DNA of 64,000 nt from Flammeovirga agarivorans (GTDB lineage Bacteria; Bacteroidota; Bacteroidia; Cytophagales; Flammeovirgaceae), in NCBI RefSeq assembly GCF_012641475.1, contig NZ_JABAIL010000005.1, forward strand, positions 62,001 through 126,000, in the 5' to 3' direction. This document shows positions 19,012 to 27,954 of the stretch, piece by piece. Both the position numbers and the translations under genes were made by a program. Below the pieces are notes generated by a model that made no database searches, had not been told where the DNA came from, and saw only the letters and a list, made by a program, of their open reading frames with translations. Each line of letters opens with the position of its first letter. Position 1 is the first letter of the stretch.

Positions 19012-19068
19012 GGACAGTTTTTTATAGATGAGTATACAATATAATCACCTCAACTGAGGGAAATAAAA

Positions 19069-19095
19069 AAGTACCTAAGAAAGTCTTAGATACTT
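19069..19095 (-). terminator. Terminator of the efflux operon
   Basis: The stem AAGTACCTAAGA (19069-19080) pairs with TCTTAGATACTT (19084-19095) with one mismatch. On the minus strand it is followed by TTTTTTATTT, 30 bp after the permease stop. Confidence 0.75.
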
Positions 19096-19124
19096 AATGA
19101 TATTACTTATTTATGATTTCTTTT

Positions 19125-21482
19125 TTAAAGGTCTCTCAATACTTTTGAAGGATTAATATTGACAACCTTCCAACAAATAATAGTGATTGTTGATATTGCT
19201 ATACCTGATATGCCAACACCAAGAATAGACCAAGTAATAAAATCAATATCAATTCGATCTGGAAATGTAGACATCCAATCCGCACTAAAATGATAAGCCA
19301 ACGGTATTGATATTAGAAAAGATAAAGTAATCCATTGCAAATAATCTTTATTGAAGAGTAACAAAACATCAATTCTAGAAGCACCATTTACTCTCCGAAT
19401 ACTCATTTCTTTAGTACGTTTAAGAACAGAAAACCTTGTTATCCCCCAAAGCCCAGATATGGCAATGAGTAATGCAATACATCCAAAGAAAAAGCTAGCC
19501 TGTTGTTGCCCTTTAATGGAAGCATAGTTTAATGCAATCTCATCATTGTAGAAATAGATAAAAGAACGAACATTTGGAAAGTCTTTTTGAAACTCTTCTT
19601 TAAGTTCTTGTGATAACTTATAAGGATCTGGTGAAGATGTTTTTACATTGATATAATCTAACTCCCAACCATCAATTTTTGCTGAGGATGTAATAACCAA
19701 CGGTCCACTTTGTTGGGTGAGTGAATTAAATTTAATCGAAGGAATCACCCCTACAACCTCATAGTCTCGACCGTTTCTGTGTACAATGGTACCGAGTCCT
19801 TTCCAGCCTTCCAATTTTGTAAATGCTTCATTCACCAATAATTGATAATCACTTATTTTTTTATTGGTATGAAGATTCTCACCTTCTAAAAGAGGTATAT
19901 CAAAACACTTTAAAAAATCATTACTCACATACAAAGCATTTAATATTTCAGTTTTGTCATGATCGCTTAATCTATACCCATTTTTTGTAAGCCCGACTCC
20001 TATCATTTGAGAAGACATACTCACAGCTTCTACTCCAGGTTTCTTTAGAATTTTTTGTTTAAAATTATTCAACTCATCTAATGGAACTGCTGAAGATAAA
20101 TCGATGGTAAATACATTTTCATGTTGAAAACCTAAGTCTCTGTGAAGTAAATAATGATGTTGTTGATAAACAGTAATACCAATACAGGATAAGACAAATA
20201 CTGTTGAAAACTGTAGCACCAATAGAACTTTTTCACTTTTACCTTTTGAAGAATAAATACTCGTTTGACCATTTAAACTTCTCGAAAGAGAGGTCTTTTT
20301 AATACCTCGTAGTGATAGACTACTGAGTAACATAGTAAGAACTACTCCAATGGTAACATAAAACCCAACAATGTATGGAATGTAGTTGCTTAAAAATACT
20401 CTTGTTACTAATTGGTGGTTTAAAAATGGTAAAGCAATATTGAGTGCAAGGAGAGAAATAAGAATCGCTGAGCCTACCATAATAAAAACTTCTAAGCAGG
20501 TTGAAATCCATAAATCTCGGTGATGTGCACCATAAATTTTCATTAAAGTGAGTGAATGAATTTCTTCATCTTTTTGAGCGGTGTAAAGTACTACAAAGTT
20601 CAAAAGAGATAATACTAAAATGATTACACCACCCGCAATAATAATCCATAAACTTTCGATACTTCTTGGTGCACTAGGTTCAAAACTCAATCCTTGATCC
20701 AAGTGTATTTCTTCAATGGGTTGTAAGCTTGTTTTTATTGATAAATCTTCTTGAGTAAAAATGCCAGCCAATATTTTATCCATAGCTGCTATTGTTTCTT
20801 CTTTCTGATTTTCATGAAGCAATTTGATGTAGACGTTAAAAGTCCAACCACCATTCCACCCCAAATAAGCATTATTAGTTTCCGACACCCATTTTAAAGG
20901 TAATAGTATATCAAACTGTAAATGAGAATTGGCAGGTCGATCGGGCATAATACCATCAATTGATAGCTTATCTCCATATATTTCTAGCTCTTGTCCTATG
21001 GGATCATCATTACCAAAAACCTTCTTTGCAAAAGACTCAGATATAACTGTACTATTTTTGGTTTGTAGTACCTCTTGATCATTTCCTTTGATCAATTCCA
21101 TCCCAAAAAAATCAAGATAATTTGCCGCTCCAACGGCAGTATTTACTTCTTCATGTCGTTGGTCAAGAATATAAATTGGCATTTGTCCTGGGTTACTCAC
21201 CATGAACATTTCATTTATATTCTCTACTTTTTCTAGAAAAGTACCTCCTTCGGGATAATTTGCCTGTGCTGAAAAATCAACATTTCCATAAAATGTTCTT
21301 TTATGTGTGATCCTATAAATTGAGTCTTTGTAGAAGTTATCAAAATTAGTTTCTAGGTGGAAGAATAGGAAAATGAACAAAGCACTTGCCAACCCTAAAC
21401 TTAACCCTAATAGGTTTATGATGGTATTTTGATAGTTTTTGATCAGGTTTCTGATCGCTAATGATAGATATAGTTTATACAT
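19125..21482 (-). CDS. ABC transporter permease, MacB/FtsX type, two-module
   Basis: The 785-residue permease has four hydrophobic segments in one N-terminal position and three-segment FtsX clusters at about 280-400 and 660-780, separated by MacB-type periplasmic domains. Motifs include the start NLIKNYQNTIINLLGLSLGL and the late FSVLKRTKEMSIRRVNGAS. This double-length architecture is common in Bacteroidota exporters. It is the last gene of the minus-strand operon tolC-like, hlyD-like, ATPase, permease (spacings 12-32 bp). It probably works with the ATPase encoded just upstream as a mechanotransmission-type efflux or lipoprotein/peptide exporter. Substrate unknown. Confidence 0.88.
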   Translation of the reverse strand: MYKLYLSLAIRNLIKNYQNTIINLLGLSLGLASALFIFLFFHLETNFDNFYKDSIYRITHKRTFYGNVDFSAQANYPEGGTFLEKVENINEMFMVSNPGQMPIYILDQRHEEVNTAVGAANYLDFFGMELIKGNDQEVLQTKNSTVISESFAKKVFGNDDPIGQELEIYGDKLSIDGIMPDRPANSHLQFDILLPLKWVSETNNAYLGWNGGWTFNVYIKLLHENQKEETIAAMDKILAGIFTQEDLSIKTSLQPIEEIHLDQGLSFEPSAPRSIESLWIIIAGGVIILVLSLLNFVVLYTAQKDEEIHSLTLMKIYGAHHRDLWISTCLEVFIMVGSAILISLLALNIALPFLNHQLVTRVFLSNYIPYIVGFYVTIGVVLTMLLSSLSLRGIKKTSLSRSLNGQTSIYSSKGKSEKVLLVLQFSTVFVLSCIGITVYQQHHYLLHRDLGFQHENVFTIDLSSAVPLDELNNFKQKILKKPGVEAVSMSSQMIGVGLTKNGYRLSDHDKTEILNALYVSNDFLKCFDIPLLEGENLHTNKKISDYQLLVNEAFTKLEGWKGLGTIVHRNGRDYEVVGVIPSIKFNSLTQQSGPLVITSSAKIDGWELDYINVKTSSPDPYKLSQELKEEFQKDFPNVRSFIYFYNDEIALNYASIKGQQQASFFFGCIALLIAISGLWGITRFSVLKRTKEMSIRRVNGASRIDVLLLFNKDYLQWITLSFLISIPLAYHFSADWMSTFPDRIDIDFITWSILGVGISGIAISTITIICWKVVNINPSKVLRDL

Positions 21483-21494
21483 GATCAGAAGGTT

Positions 21495-22184
21495 TTAGAA
21501 TAAATCAATTTCGTTTTCAACTTCAGTAACGATTTCCCCATCCAATAAAGAAATCACACGGTGTGCATAGTTTGCATCTCTTTGTGAGTGCGTCACCATG
21601 ACGATAGTTGCCCCCTGACGATTTAATTCTGTGAGTAACTCCATTACTTCCTGACCATTTTTAGAATCTAGATTACCTGTTGGTTCATCGGCCAATATCA
21701 ACTTAGGTTGAGCAACTACAGCTCTACAAATTCCCACTCTTTGTTGCTGACCACCCGATAATTGTTGCGGATAATGATTTCTTCTATGGCTAATTTTTAA
21801 ACGATCGAGTACATCTTCCACCTTCTTTTTTCTATCTGTTTTACTAAGGTCCAGATAGGCTAATGGAAGCATGACATTTTCAGAAACAGTCAGTTGGTTA
21901 ATCAAATGGAAGTTTTGAAAGACAAAGCCAATATTTCCTTTTCGGAGATTGGTACGTTGTGATTCCTTGTAGTCGGCTACTTCTTTTCCATCTAACTGAT
22001 AACTACCAGAAGTAGGACTTTCTAATAAACCAATAACATTAAGTAAGGTAGATTTACCACACCCCGAAGGACCCATAATGGCAATAAATTCTCCTTCTTT
22101 TACATGTAGGTTAACATCTTTCAGCGCCTGCGTTTGTACTTCTTCAGTTTGAAAATACTTATTGATTTTTTCTAGCTTGATCAT
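21495..22184 (-). CDS. ABC transporter ATPase, MacB/LolD type
   Basis: The 229-residue ATPase shows Walker A GPSGCGKST (about 38-46), the Q-loop FQNFHLINQLTVSEN, the signature LSGGQQQR (about 142-149), Walker B LILADEPTGNLDS and the H-loop VTHSQRDA. These place it in the LolD/MacB/FtsE group that energises FtsX-type permeases. It lies 12 bp before the permease gene and after the HlyD-like gene, in one operon. Confidence 0.95.
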   Translation of the reverse strand: MIKLEKINKYFQTEEVQTQALKDVNLHVKEGEFIAIMGPSGCGKSTLLNVIGLLESPTSGSYQLDGKEVADYKESQRTNLRKGNIGFVFQNFHLINQLTVSENVMLPLAYLDLSKTDRKKKVEDVLDRLKISHRRNHYPQQLSGGQQQRVGICRAVVAQPKLILADEPTGNLDSKNGQEVMELLTELNRQGATIVMVTHSQRDANYAHRVISLLDGEIVTEVENEIDLF

Positions 22185-22216
22185 GATGATTGAGTTATAC
22201 TATAATGTAATTATTT

Positions 22217-23470
22217 TTATTTAAAGACAACTTTGTCGTAGCCGCCTAATTGATCATATTTTGAAATGATTACCTTTTCTCCAGCTTTTAAACCTCTAAT
22301 AATCTGATATTTTGAAGTGTTTTGAGCTCCAATTTTTATTTCTCTTTTTTGTGCATAAGTACCGTCTTTAGATATAACATATACCCATCTTCCAGCAGTC
22401 TCGCTGTAGAAATTTCCTTTCTTTATGGTTAAGGCATCAACAGGATCATCCAAGTCTAATTTTACATAAGTAGTTTGTCCTGTTCTAAGATCTAATGGTT
22501 TGTCATGGTCAAATAATAGTTCTACCTTAAAGACAGCATCATTTACTTCAGGGTATACTCGATCGACCACTAATGAATAGTTTTTGTTTTGATATTGAAA
22601 TGTTCCTTTCAATCCTTTTTTCACTTTGGTAATATACCGTTCGTCTATATCCGCGATTATTTTAGCATCGGATAAATCATATAGAATACCGAGGTGTTGT
22701 CCTTTTTGTATAGATTGACCGATTTCAGCATCTAAATTTCCCAAATGTGCTTCCGTTGAAGCAGTCACTTTTAAATGCTCTAAACGTGAACGTACTAGTT
22801 TTAATGTTTCTCTCATTTTTACTAAATCTTCTTCGAGAGTTTGCATGGTAGTTACTTGTAATAGAGAATCATTTTTCAATTTCATCCAATTGATCTCTAA
22901 CATGCTTTCTTGATATTCATAATCTTCTTTAGCTTTAATAAAGTCTTCTTCCGGAACCAATCCTTTGGTGAGTAATCGCTTTTGTTGTTCGTAATTTCGT
23001 TTAGCTCTTTTAAGTTGATAATCGCTATCCAATAGGTTTTTCTTAGATTGAATCATGTCATTTCTAAAAGAGATACGGGTATTTCTGAGGTAGTTTTCTT
23101 TCTCTGCTAATGCGACTTCACTATTCAGTATTTGTTGGTAAAGTTCATTGTTTTCCAACTCTATAATTACCTCTCCTTTGTTGACTTTGCTACCTTCTTT
23201 AGCAATAATTTCTTTTACTCGACCACCTTCTACAGCATCTAAATAGATAGTTTGTTTTGGCTGTACTTTGCCTTTAGAATTTATATAATCATGAAATTTT
23301 TCTTGCTTTACTTCAGAAATCTGAAGCTTATTTTTACCGATAACAATGGTTGAAGTATCATTGATTGAAATAATTAAATAGGCTATCAATACGAAAGCAG
23401 AAGCGATAAAACCTAACCATTGAAAGTATTTACCTTTGATCTTTTTTTTCTCTTGAATTACGGTATCCAT
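22217..23470 (-). CDS. HlyD/MacA-family periplasmic adaptor
   Basis: The 417-residue adaptor has an N-terminal transmembrane anchor (about 15-34). A lipoyl half (GGRVKEIIAKEGSKVNKGEV) is followed by a coiled coil (about 110-225, rich in Lys/Glu/Leu), then beta-barrel and membrane-proximal domains ending GEKVIISKYDQLGG. It should bridge the MacB-type permease to the TolC-like channel encoded just upstream in the same operon. Confidence 0.92.
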   Translation of the reverse strand: MDTVIQEKKKIKGKYFQWLGFIASAFVLIAYLIISINDTSTIVIGKNKLQISEVKQEKFHDYINSKGKVQPKQTIYLDAVEGGRVKEIIAKEGSKVNKGEVIIELENNELYQQILNSEVALAEKENYLRNTRISFRNDMIQSKKNLLDSDYQLKRAKRNYEQQKRLLTKGLVPEEDFIKAKEDYEYQESMLEINWMKLKNDSLLQVTTMQTLEEDLVKMRETLKLVRSRLEHLKVTASTEAHLGNLDAEIGQSIQKGQHLGILYDLSDAKIIADIDERYITKVKKGLKGTFQYQNKNYSLVVDRVYPEVNDAVFKVELLFDHDKPLDLRTGQTTYVKLDLDDPVDALTIKKGNFYSETAGRWVYVISKDGTYAQKREIKIGAQNTSKYQIIRGLKAGEKVIISKYDQLGGYDKVVFK

Positions 23471-23482
23471 ATGAATTAATTT

Positions 23483-24811
23483 TTAAAGCCAGAATTTATT
23501 GCCTTGGTAAAACATCAGTAATTTTTCTTTGGTCTGACACTTCAATCGGGAGAGCAAAAGATCCAAGTCTGCCTGTCCCAGTTTTTGTTTTACTGTTAAT
23601 AAATTGATGATATCAATAAGTCCTTCGTCATATTTTTGTAAGGCTACTTTATAGGCAACCTGTGCAGAAGAACAAACTTTTTCTCCTTGGATAATTTCTA
23701 CCCTTAAAGCTTTCCACTCTCTTAAATCGTTACCTACTATACGCTTAGTTTCAGTTCTAATTTTTTGCAGCTGATTTTCTGCTTCCAATTGGTTTATCTT
23801 AGCCCGTTGTACATTTAAACGTATAGTATTTTGTTGGAAAATGGGAATGTATATACTGAACCCCACTACTTGATTGAGGTTATTAGTTAGTTGGTCTTGA
23901 TACGGTATAATATTATTCTCCGAGTCTTTATTGGTTTGTGAATAACCCGTATTCATCGATGCAGTCATCGTAAGTTGTGGAACATAATTGGCTTTCGTAG
24001 CTTTTAAATCTTTTTCACTCCCTTTAAGTAGTAGATATTGAGATTGTATTTGTGAAGAAGTAAGTTGAAAACTTGAAAAAAGATCTTCAGTTGTTCCAAA
24101 ATCATTTAGTTTATTCACAGTGTTAGTAAAGCTCAATTGTAAATCATTTATACCCCTATCGAAATTCATTTTATTGATAAGGATGGCCTTTGCTTCCATC
24201 ATGTTATTAAAAGCTTGAATAGACAGTAATCTTTCTTTTTCTAACTGTGCTGTCATTTCTACAACATCGGCCTCAGCTTTTAACCCCACTTCTTTTTGAG
24301 TATTGGCTCTATCAACGATTTTTTCAGAAAGCTCTATTTGATCTTTTGTGATTTCCCATAATTCGAAGTAGTATTCTACATCATAAAATGCTTGCATCAC
24401 TTCAAAGACTAATTGCTCTTGTGCGTCCTGTAATTGATAATGAGAAGCTTGTTGTCGATACTTTTGAAATTGTAATTCGTTCTTCAATTTAAAGCCTTGA
24501 AAAACAGTAAAGTTCATATTGAGGTTGCCAAAATTATTGAAGAACTGATTGTTGATATATCCATTAGTATTAGGATCAATAGATCTCCCTGCATTGAAAT
24601 TCCCATTAACGTTACCACTAAAACTGGGAGTGAATTTCCATTTTGCTTCTTTGACATCTACCCCACTTTGTTTTACCAACAATTCTTTTTGAATAATATC
24701 TAGGTTATTCTCTAAAGCATAATTGATACATTCATTCAATTGCCAACTTTTCTGTGCAACTACAGATGTTGATACTGATAACATTACTATGTAATAAATC
24801 CACTTTTTCAT
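23483..24811 (-). CDS. TolC-family outer-membrane efflux protein
   Basis: The 442-residue protein has a signal peptide (cut after VVA) and two outer-membrane efflux (OEP) halves with long helical repeats (about 25-220 and 230-430). Typical landmarks are WQLNECINYALENNLDI at the start of the first half and EKYDEGLIDIINLLTVKQ in the second. It is the first gene of the operon and forms the outer-membrane channel of the tripartite exporter. Upstream are two palindromes (24911-24950), likely regulatory. Confidence 0.93.
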   Translation of the reverse strand: MKKWIYYIVMLSVSTSVVAQKSWQLNECINYALENNLDIIQKELLVKQSGVDVKEAKWKFTPSFSGNVNGNFNAGRSIDPNTNGYINNQFFNNFGNLNMNFTVFQGFKLKNELQFQKYRQQASHYQLQDAQEQLVFEVMQAFYDVEYYFELWEITKDQIELSEKIVDRANTQKEVGLKAEADVVEMTAQLEKERLLSIQAFNNMMEAKAILINKMNFDRGINDLQLSFTNTVNKLNDFGTTEDLFSSFQLTSSQIQSQYLLLKGSEKDLKATKANYVPQLTMTASMNTGYSQTNKDSENNIIPYQDQLTNNLNQVVGFSIYIPIFQQNTIRLNVQRAKINQLEAENQLQKIRTETKRIVGNDLREWKALRVEIIQGEKVCSSAQVAYKVALQKYDEGLIDIINLLTVKQKLGQADLDLLLSRLKCQTKEKLLMFYQGNKFWL

Positions 24812-24910
24812 GTTTTATTCTTAATGTGATACTACTAACCATAGAAAAAGTGAACTATTTTATTTAAATAATTGATTGTTAGTTATTTATATGTTATTAA
24901 TGTAAAGAGA

Positions 24911-24950
24911 GTGTAAAATTTTTATACACCTATTTGTAAAAATATTTTAC
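24911..24950. promoter_or_regulatory. Paired palindromes upstream of the efflux operon
   Basis: GTGTAAAATTTTTATACAC (24911-24929) and GTAAAAATATTTTAC (24936-24950) lie 100-139 bp upstream of the tolC-like ATG. The first closely matches a palindrome at 27867-27885 ahead of the methyltransferase/response-regulator operon. An enhancer-like site for the encoded NtrC-type regulator is the simplest reading. No convincing sigma-54 -24/-12 element is visible nearby. Confidence 0.5.
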
Positions 24951-25078
24951 GGTTATAGTTCGTTTATCATACCTATTTTATCCGTTGATATTAGTTTTTT
25001 ACTTCTCAATTTGGACTACAGAATTAATTAAAAAATGATTTCTTATTTGGAATATTAATTTATTTACACCACTTTTAC

Positions 25079-25102
25079 AGTGCACTATATAACTAGTGCA
25101 CT
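25079..25102 (+). promoter_or_regulatory. Operator of the GntR/ABC operon: AGTGCACTA-N6-TAGTGCACT
   Basis: A perfect 9-bp inverted repeat with spacer TATAAC ends 20 bp before the ATPase start codon. The operon encodes its own YtrA-type GntR repressor (26745-27113), and members of that group commonly bind such symmetrical sites at their own promoter. Confidence 0.75.
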
Positions 25103-25122
25103 TAATAACAACTATAAATAAT

Positions 25123-25941
25123 ATGGTGTCAATTAATTCTCTTCAATTTAGTTACTCTAATAAAGCGACTATCATCGACCAACTTAATTTAGATCTGGAT
25201 ACAGGTAAAATTGTTGGTTTGTTAGGAAAAAATGGTGCTGGTAAAAGTACCTTTTTTAAACTTCTAAGTGGTCTATTAGAACCCAATAAAGGAAGTATTG
25301 ATGTTTTAAGTGAAATCCCATTTAAAAGAAAGCCTTCCTTCCTATCGAAACTATTTTTAGTTCCGGAAGAATTCGAACTTCCTCCTATCTCGATTAAAAG
25401 CTTTGTTGAAAGCACATCTGTATTTTATCCTAGGTTTGATAAAGGCTTAATGGCTGAACTGCTGAGTAAGTTTGAACTTAACGATGAGCTAAATCTTAAA
25501 GGGTTGTCTTATGGTCAGAAGAAAAAAGTAATTATTGCCTTCTCATTGGCCACAAAAGCCGAGTTAATTCTAATGGATGAACCGACCAACGGGTTAGATA
25601 TACCTTCTAAAGCGATTTTTAGAAAAATTATGGCAGGTCACTTTGAAGAAGATCAACTGATTATGATTTCCACTCATCAGGTAAAAGATATCGATACAAT
25701 TATCGATCACTTGATAGTATTGGATAAAGGTGGAGTAATCTATAACGAATCTATTTTTGATTTAACTCAAAAGTACGATTTCCTTAAAGTTCCTCAGATC
25801 AAAGTCGCAGAAACCTTATATGCGGAACAAGTGCTTGGAGGGTATAAAACAATCGCTCCAAAACAAGACCAAGAAGATACTCAAGTAGATCTTGAACTTT
25901 TCTTTAATGCTTTAATGAACGACTTCACAAAATTTATCTAG
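25123..25941 (+). CDS. ABC transporter ATPase of a GntR-regulated ABC-2 exporter
   Basis: The ATPase has about 272 residues. I start it at the ATG giving MVSINSLQFSYSN, a normal ABC N-terminus; a GTG 27 bp upstream lies inside the operator palindrome and is unlikely. It shows Walker A LGKNGAGKST, signature SYGQKKK (a variant of LSGGQ), Walker B LILMDEPTNGLD and H-loop STHQ. The C-terminal 60 residues form an extra domain, as in YtrB/BcrA-like ATPases. It overlaps no gene; the permease starts 1 bp after its stop. The four-gene operon resembles YtrA-type stress- or antibiotic-responsive transporters (inference). Confidence 0.9.
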   Translation: MVSINSLQFSYSNKATIIDQLNLDLDTGKIVGLLGKNGAGKSTFFKLLSGLLEPNKGSIDVLSEIPFKRKPSFLSKLFLVPEEFELPPISIKSFVESTSVFYPRFDKGLMAELLSKFELNDELNLKGLSYGQKKKVIIAFSLATKAELILMDEPTNGLDIPSKAIFRKIMAGHFEEDQLIMISTHQVKDIDTIIDHLIVLDKGGVIYNESIFDLTQKYDFLKVPQIKVAETLYAEQVLGGYKTIAPKQDQEDTQVDLELFFNALMNDFTKFI

Positions 25942-25942
25942 A

Positions 25943-26743
25943 ATGAATAATTTATTTGACTTTCAGCGTTTCGGGAAATATGTTTCTTTGGAACTCACTT
26001 ATAATAAGCAGTTATTTTATTATGGTTTAGGGGCTATCATATCTATGATAATTGTGGGCTTATATAGCATCCGGGCTTTAAATGAATCTCCAATTACTGA
26101 AGGAGATCTAACTGCACTACTTATTTTCATTTACGTTGTATTAGGAACTGTGATTATTAATCGTGCTTTTGCAGCTTTTAGGTCTCAGAAGAGGTTAATT
26201 ACTTTCTTAACTTTTCCTGTATCACAATTCGAAAAATTTCTTTTTGAATACTTATCTACAGTTTTAATAGGTGTATTTGTATTGCCTTTAGTAATACTTT
26301 TTGCCTATATGACCGAAGGAGAATTGCATAAAATAATCAATCCGGGTATTGGGTACACAGGATTAGATATTGTTACGAACATCACTAAAGAAATTTTTAT
26401 TGGAAGTGAGCATGAGGTATATATCAAAAAGCTTTTAGCAACGATAGTATGTTTGATTCCATTTAGTATCATGAATTTAATATTCACTGGTAACTCAGTT
26501 TTTACAAAATGGCCTTTGATAAAATCGGTACTTTTTGTGGCAGCATTTTTAACTTTTCATGGTTTTTTGGTGTATACCATCTTTGAAAAAATGGGAGTTG
26601 GTGAATATATCACAAATGAGAATCCTCTATTCTTCTTTTCAACATCTGAAGCTGCTTTACTATTTGTTATTTTCTATATACTAGTGGCTAATGCTGTGAT
26701 TGTATATAGTAGTTATTTGAAGTTGACGGAAAAAGAGTTGTAA
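25943..26743 (+). CDS. ABC-2 type membrane permease of the GntR operon
   Basis: The 266-residue protein has about six hydrophobic segments (for example 28-47, 60-80, 106-124, 164-184, 199-217, 235-254), no soluble domain and no signal peptide. It begins 1 bp after the ATPase and stops 1 bp before the regulator gene. Position and topology make it the membrane partner of the ATPase, although the sequence itself has little family signature. The cargo is unknown. Confidence 0.75.
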   Translation: MNNLFDFQRFGKYVSLELTYNKQLFYYGLGAIISMIIVGLYSIRALNESPITEGDLTALLIFIYVVLGTVIINRAFAAFRSQKRLITFLTFPVSQFEKFLFEYLSTVLIGVFVLPLVILFAYMTEGELHKIINPGIGYTGLDIVTNITKEIFIGSEHEVYIKKLLATIVCLIPFSIMNLIFTGNSVFTKWPLIKSVLFVAAFLTFHGFLVYTIFEKMGVGEYITNENPLFFFSTSEAALLFVIFYILVANAVIVYSSYLKLTEKEL

Positions 26744-26744
26744 G

Positions 26745-27113
26745 ATGGAATTTAAAAACACAAAAAGCATTTTTACTCAAATTGGGGATGATGTAAAAGA
26801 TAAAATAATGGATGGTGAGTATGTTGAAGAAGGGAAAATTCCTTCTACAAGAGAGTTAGCAGGTATTGTTGGAGTAAACCCCAATACTACGATTAAGGCG
26901 TATGCAGTACTGCAACAAGAAGGTATCATTTATACTCAGAGAGGCAAAGGATACTTTGTAAGCCAAGGAGCAAAAGACACTATAGTGAAAAGTAGAAAAT
27001 CAGAATTTCTTACTGAGGTTTTACCAGAAACTGTAGATCATGCTCATAAATTGGGAATCACATTCAACGAACTAAAAGACTATCTAAAAGACTTATACCA
27101 TGAAGAAAAGTAA
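26745..27113 (+). CDS. GntR-family regulator, YtrA subfamily
   Basis: The 122-residue protein has a winged helix at about 10-75 (DKIMDGEYVEEGKIPSTREL, then AGIVGVNPNTTIKAYAVLQQ and QRGKGYFVS) and only a short helical tail. This is the reduced architecture of the YtrA subgroup, which lacks a large ligand domain. It is the third gene of the operon and probably represses it through the palindrome at 25079-25102. Its 3' end overlaps the next gene by 14 bp. Confidence 0.92.
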   Translation: MEFKNTKSIFTQIGDDVKDKIMDGEYVEEGKIPSTRELAGIVGVNPNTTIKAYAVLQQEGIIYTQRGKGYFVSQGAKDTIVKSRKSEFLTEVLPETVDHAHKLGITFNELKDYLKDLYHEEK

Positions 27114-27777
27114 TATATTATTGATCTCTATATTTAGTAGTATCACTCTATTTATTATTTCAGGAGCTATTTTCTCAGTTGCAAAAGGAAAACCTGAACC
27201 GAATAAAAATAACCTAACAATGAGTACTCCACCTTACTCACATGTTCAATTGATGGAAGCAAATTACGATGTAAATGTAAAGTCAGGAGATAAATTTGAA
27301 TTGGTTGTTTGGCTAAATAAAGGAGAAGAAAAGTTAGCGTTACCTTTCGAAACACAGGGAGATACTTTAATCCTATCTACGATTCCTGAGGCATTGACAT
27401 CGAAAATACGTTATGTAGAAATGAAGTTTCCATCTCAAGATATGAACTTCGCTTTAAAAACATCATCAGTAACTTTTAATGAATACTTAGGTAAATCGTT
27501 AAAGCTTCAATTAGATGACTCTGAAGCAAATATTTATTCAGAAAATATGGAACATATTTCAAAAGTGGATGTGGTTTGTAAAAATCAATCAAGCTTCTAT
27601 TCTTTATCTGGTATAGATCATTTAAAATTGGAGGTTAGCAATTCTGACTTTACTAATTACGGTAGTGTAAAGGTGTTAGAAGGATTAGCAAAAGATAGTG
27701 CTGAAGTGATTATCAGTAGTCCTGGAGTAACTGATTTTAAAAAAGATGCTAGCTCTATCGTAAGATATGATTACTAG
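27100..27777 (+). CDS. Membrane-anchored or exported protein of unknown function in the GntR operon
   Basis: The 225-residue protein has an N-terminal hydrophobic segment (about 5-27, with no clear cleavage site or lipobox). The rest is beta-rich, with alternating strands such as YDVNVKSGDKFELVVWL and DHLKLEVSNSDFTNYG. The pattern resembles the beta-helical GIN/DUF2807-type domains of Bacteroidota but is too weak to assign. Its ATG overlaps the regulator gene by 14 bp, so it belongs to the operon. A terminator follows at 27801-27839. Confidence 0.65.
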   Translation: MKKSNILLISIFSSITLFIISGAIFSVAKGKPEPNKNNLTMSTPPYSHVQLMEANYDVNVKSGDKFELVVWLNKGEEKLALPFETQGDTLILSTIPEALTSKIRYVEMKFPSQDMNFALKTSSVTFNEYLGKSLKLQLDDSEANIYSENMEHISKVDVVCKNQSSFYSLSGIDHLKLEVSNSDFTNYGSVKVLEGLAKDSAEVIISSPGVTDFKKDASSIVRYDY

Positions 27778-27800
27778 TTTGTAGTTATACTTCTAGTTAG

Positions 27801-27839
27801 AAACCCTATCCATTTATTATATAATAAGTGATAGGGTTT
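27801..27839 (+). terminator. Terminator of the GntR/ABC operon
   Basis: The stem AAACCCTATC (27801-27810) pairs with GATAGGGTTT (27830-27839), with further inner pairing, followed by CTTTTGTT. Confidence 0.85.
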
Positions 27840-27866
27840 CTTTTGTTATATGCACTTATATCAGAT

Positions 27867-27885
27867 GTGTAAAAATTTTTTACAC
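27867..27885 (+). promoter_or_regulatory. Perfect palindrome GTGTAAAAATTTTTTACAC
   Basis: Nine-bp arms around a single central base, 70 bp before the methyltransferase ATG. It closely resembles the palindrome at 24911-24929 upstream of the efflux operon, suggesting a shared regulator. Confidence 0.55.
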
Positions 27886-27954
27886 TTATACTTTACATTC
27901 AATGATATCTCGTTTAATTTGAAATTATCCATTTAATCCAACCTAAATAACTCC

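Noticed and set aside
24812-24860. Sigma-54 -24/-12 promoter before the tolC-like gene
   Set aside because: A GG pair exists but the partner at the correct spacing is CA, not GC, so I do not call it.
25096-25122. GTG start for the ABC ATPase at 25096
   Set aside because: It lies inside the palindromic operator; the ATG at 25123 gives a normal ABC N-terminus.
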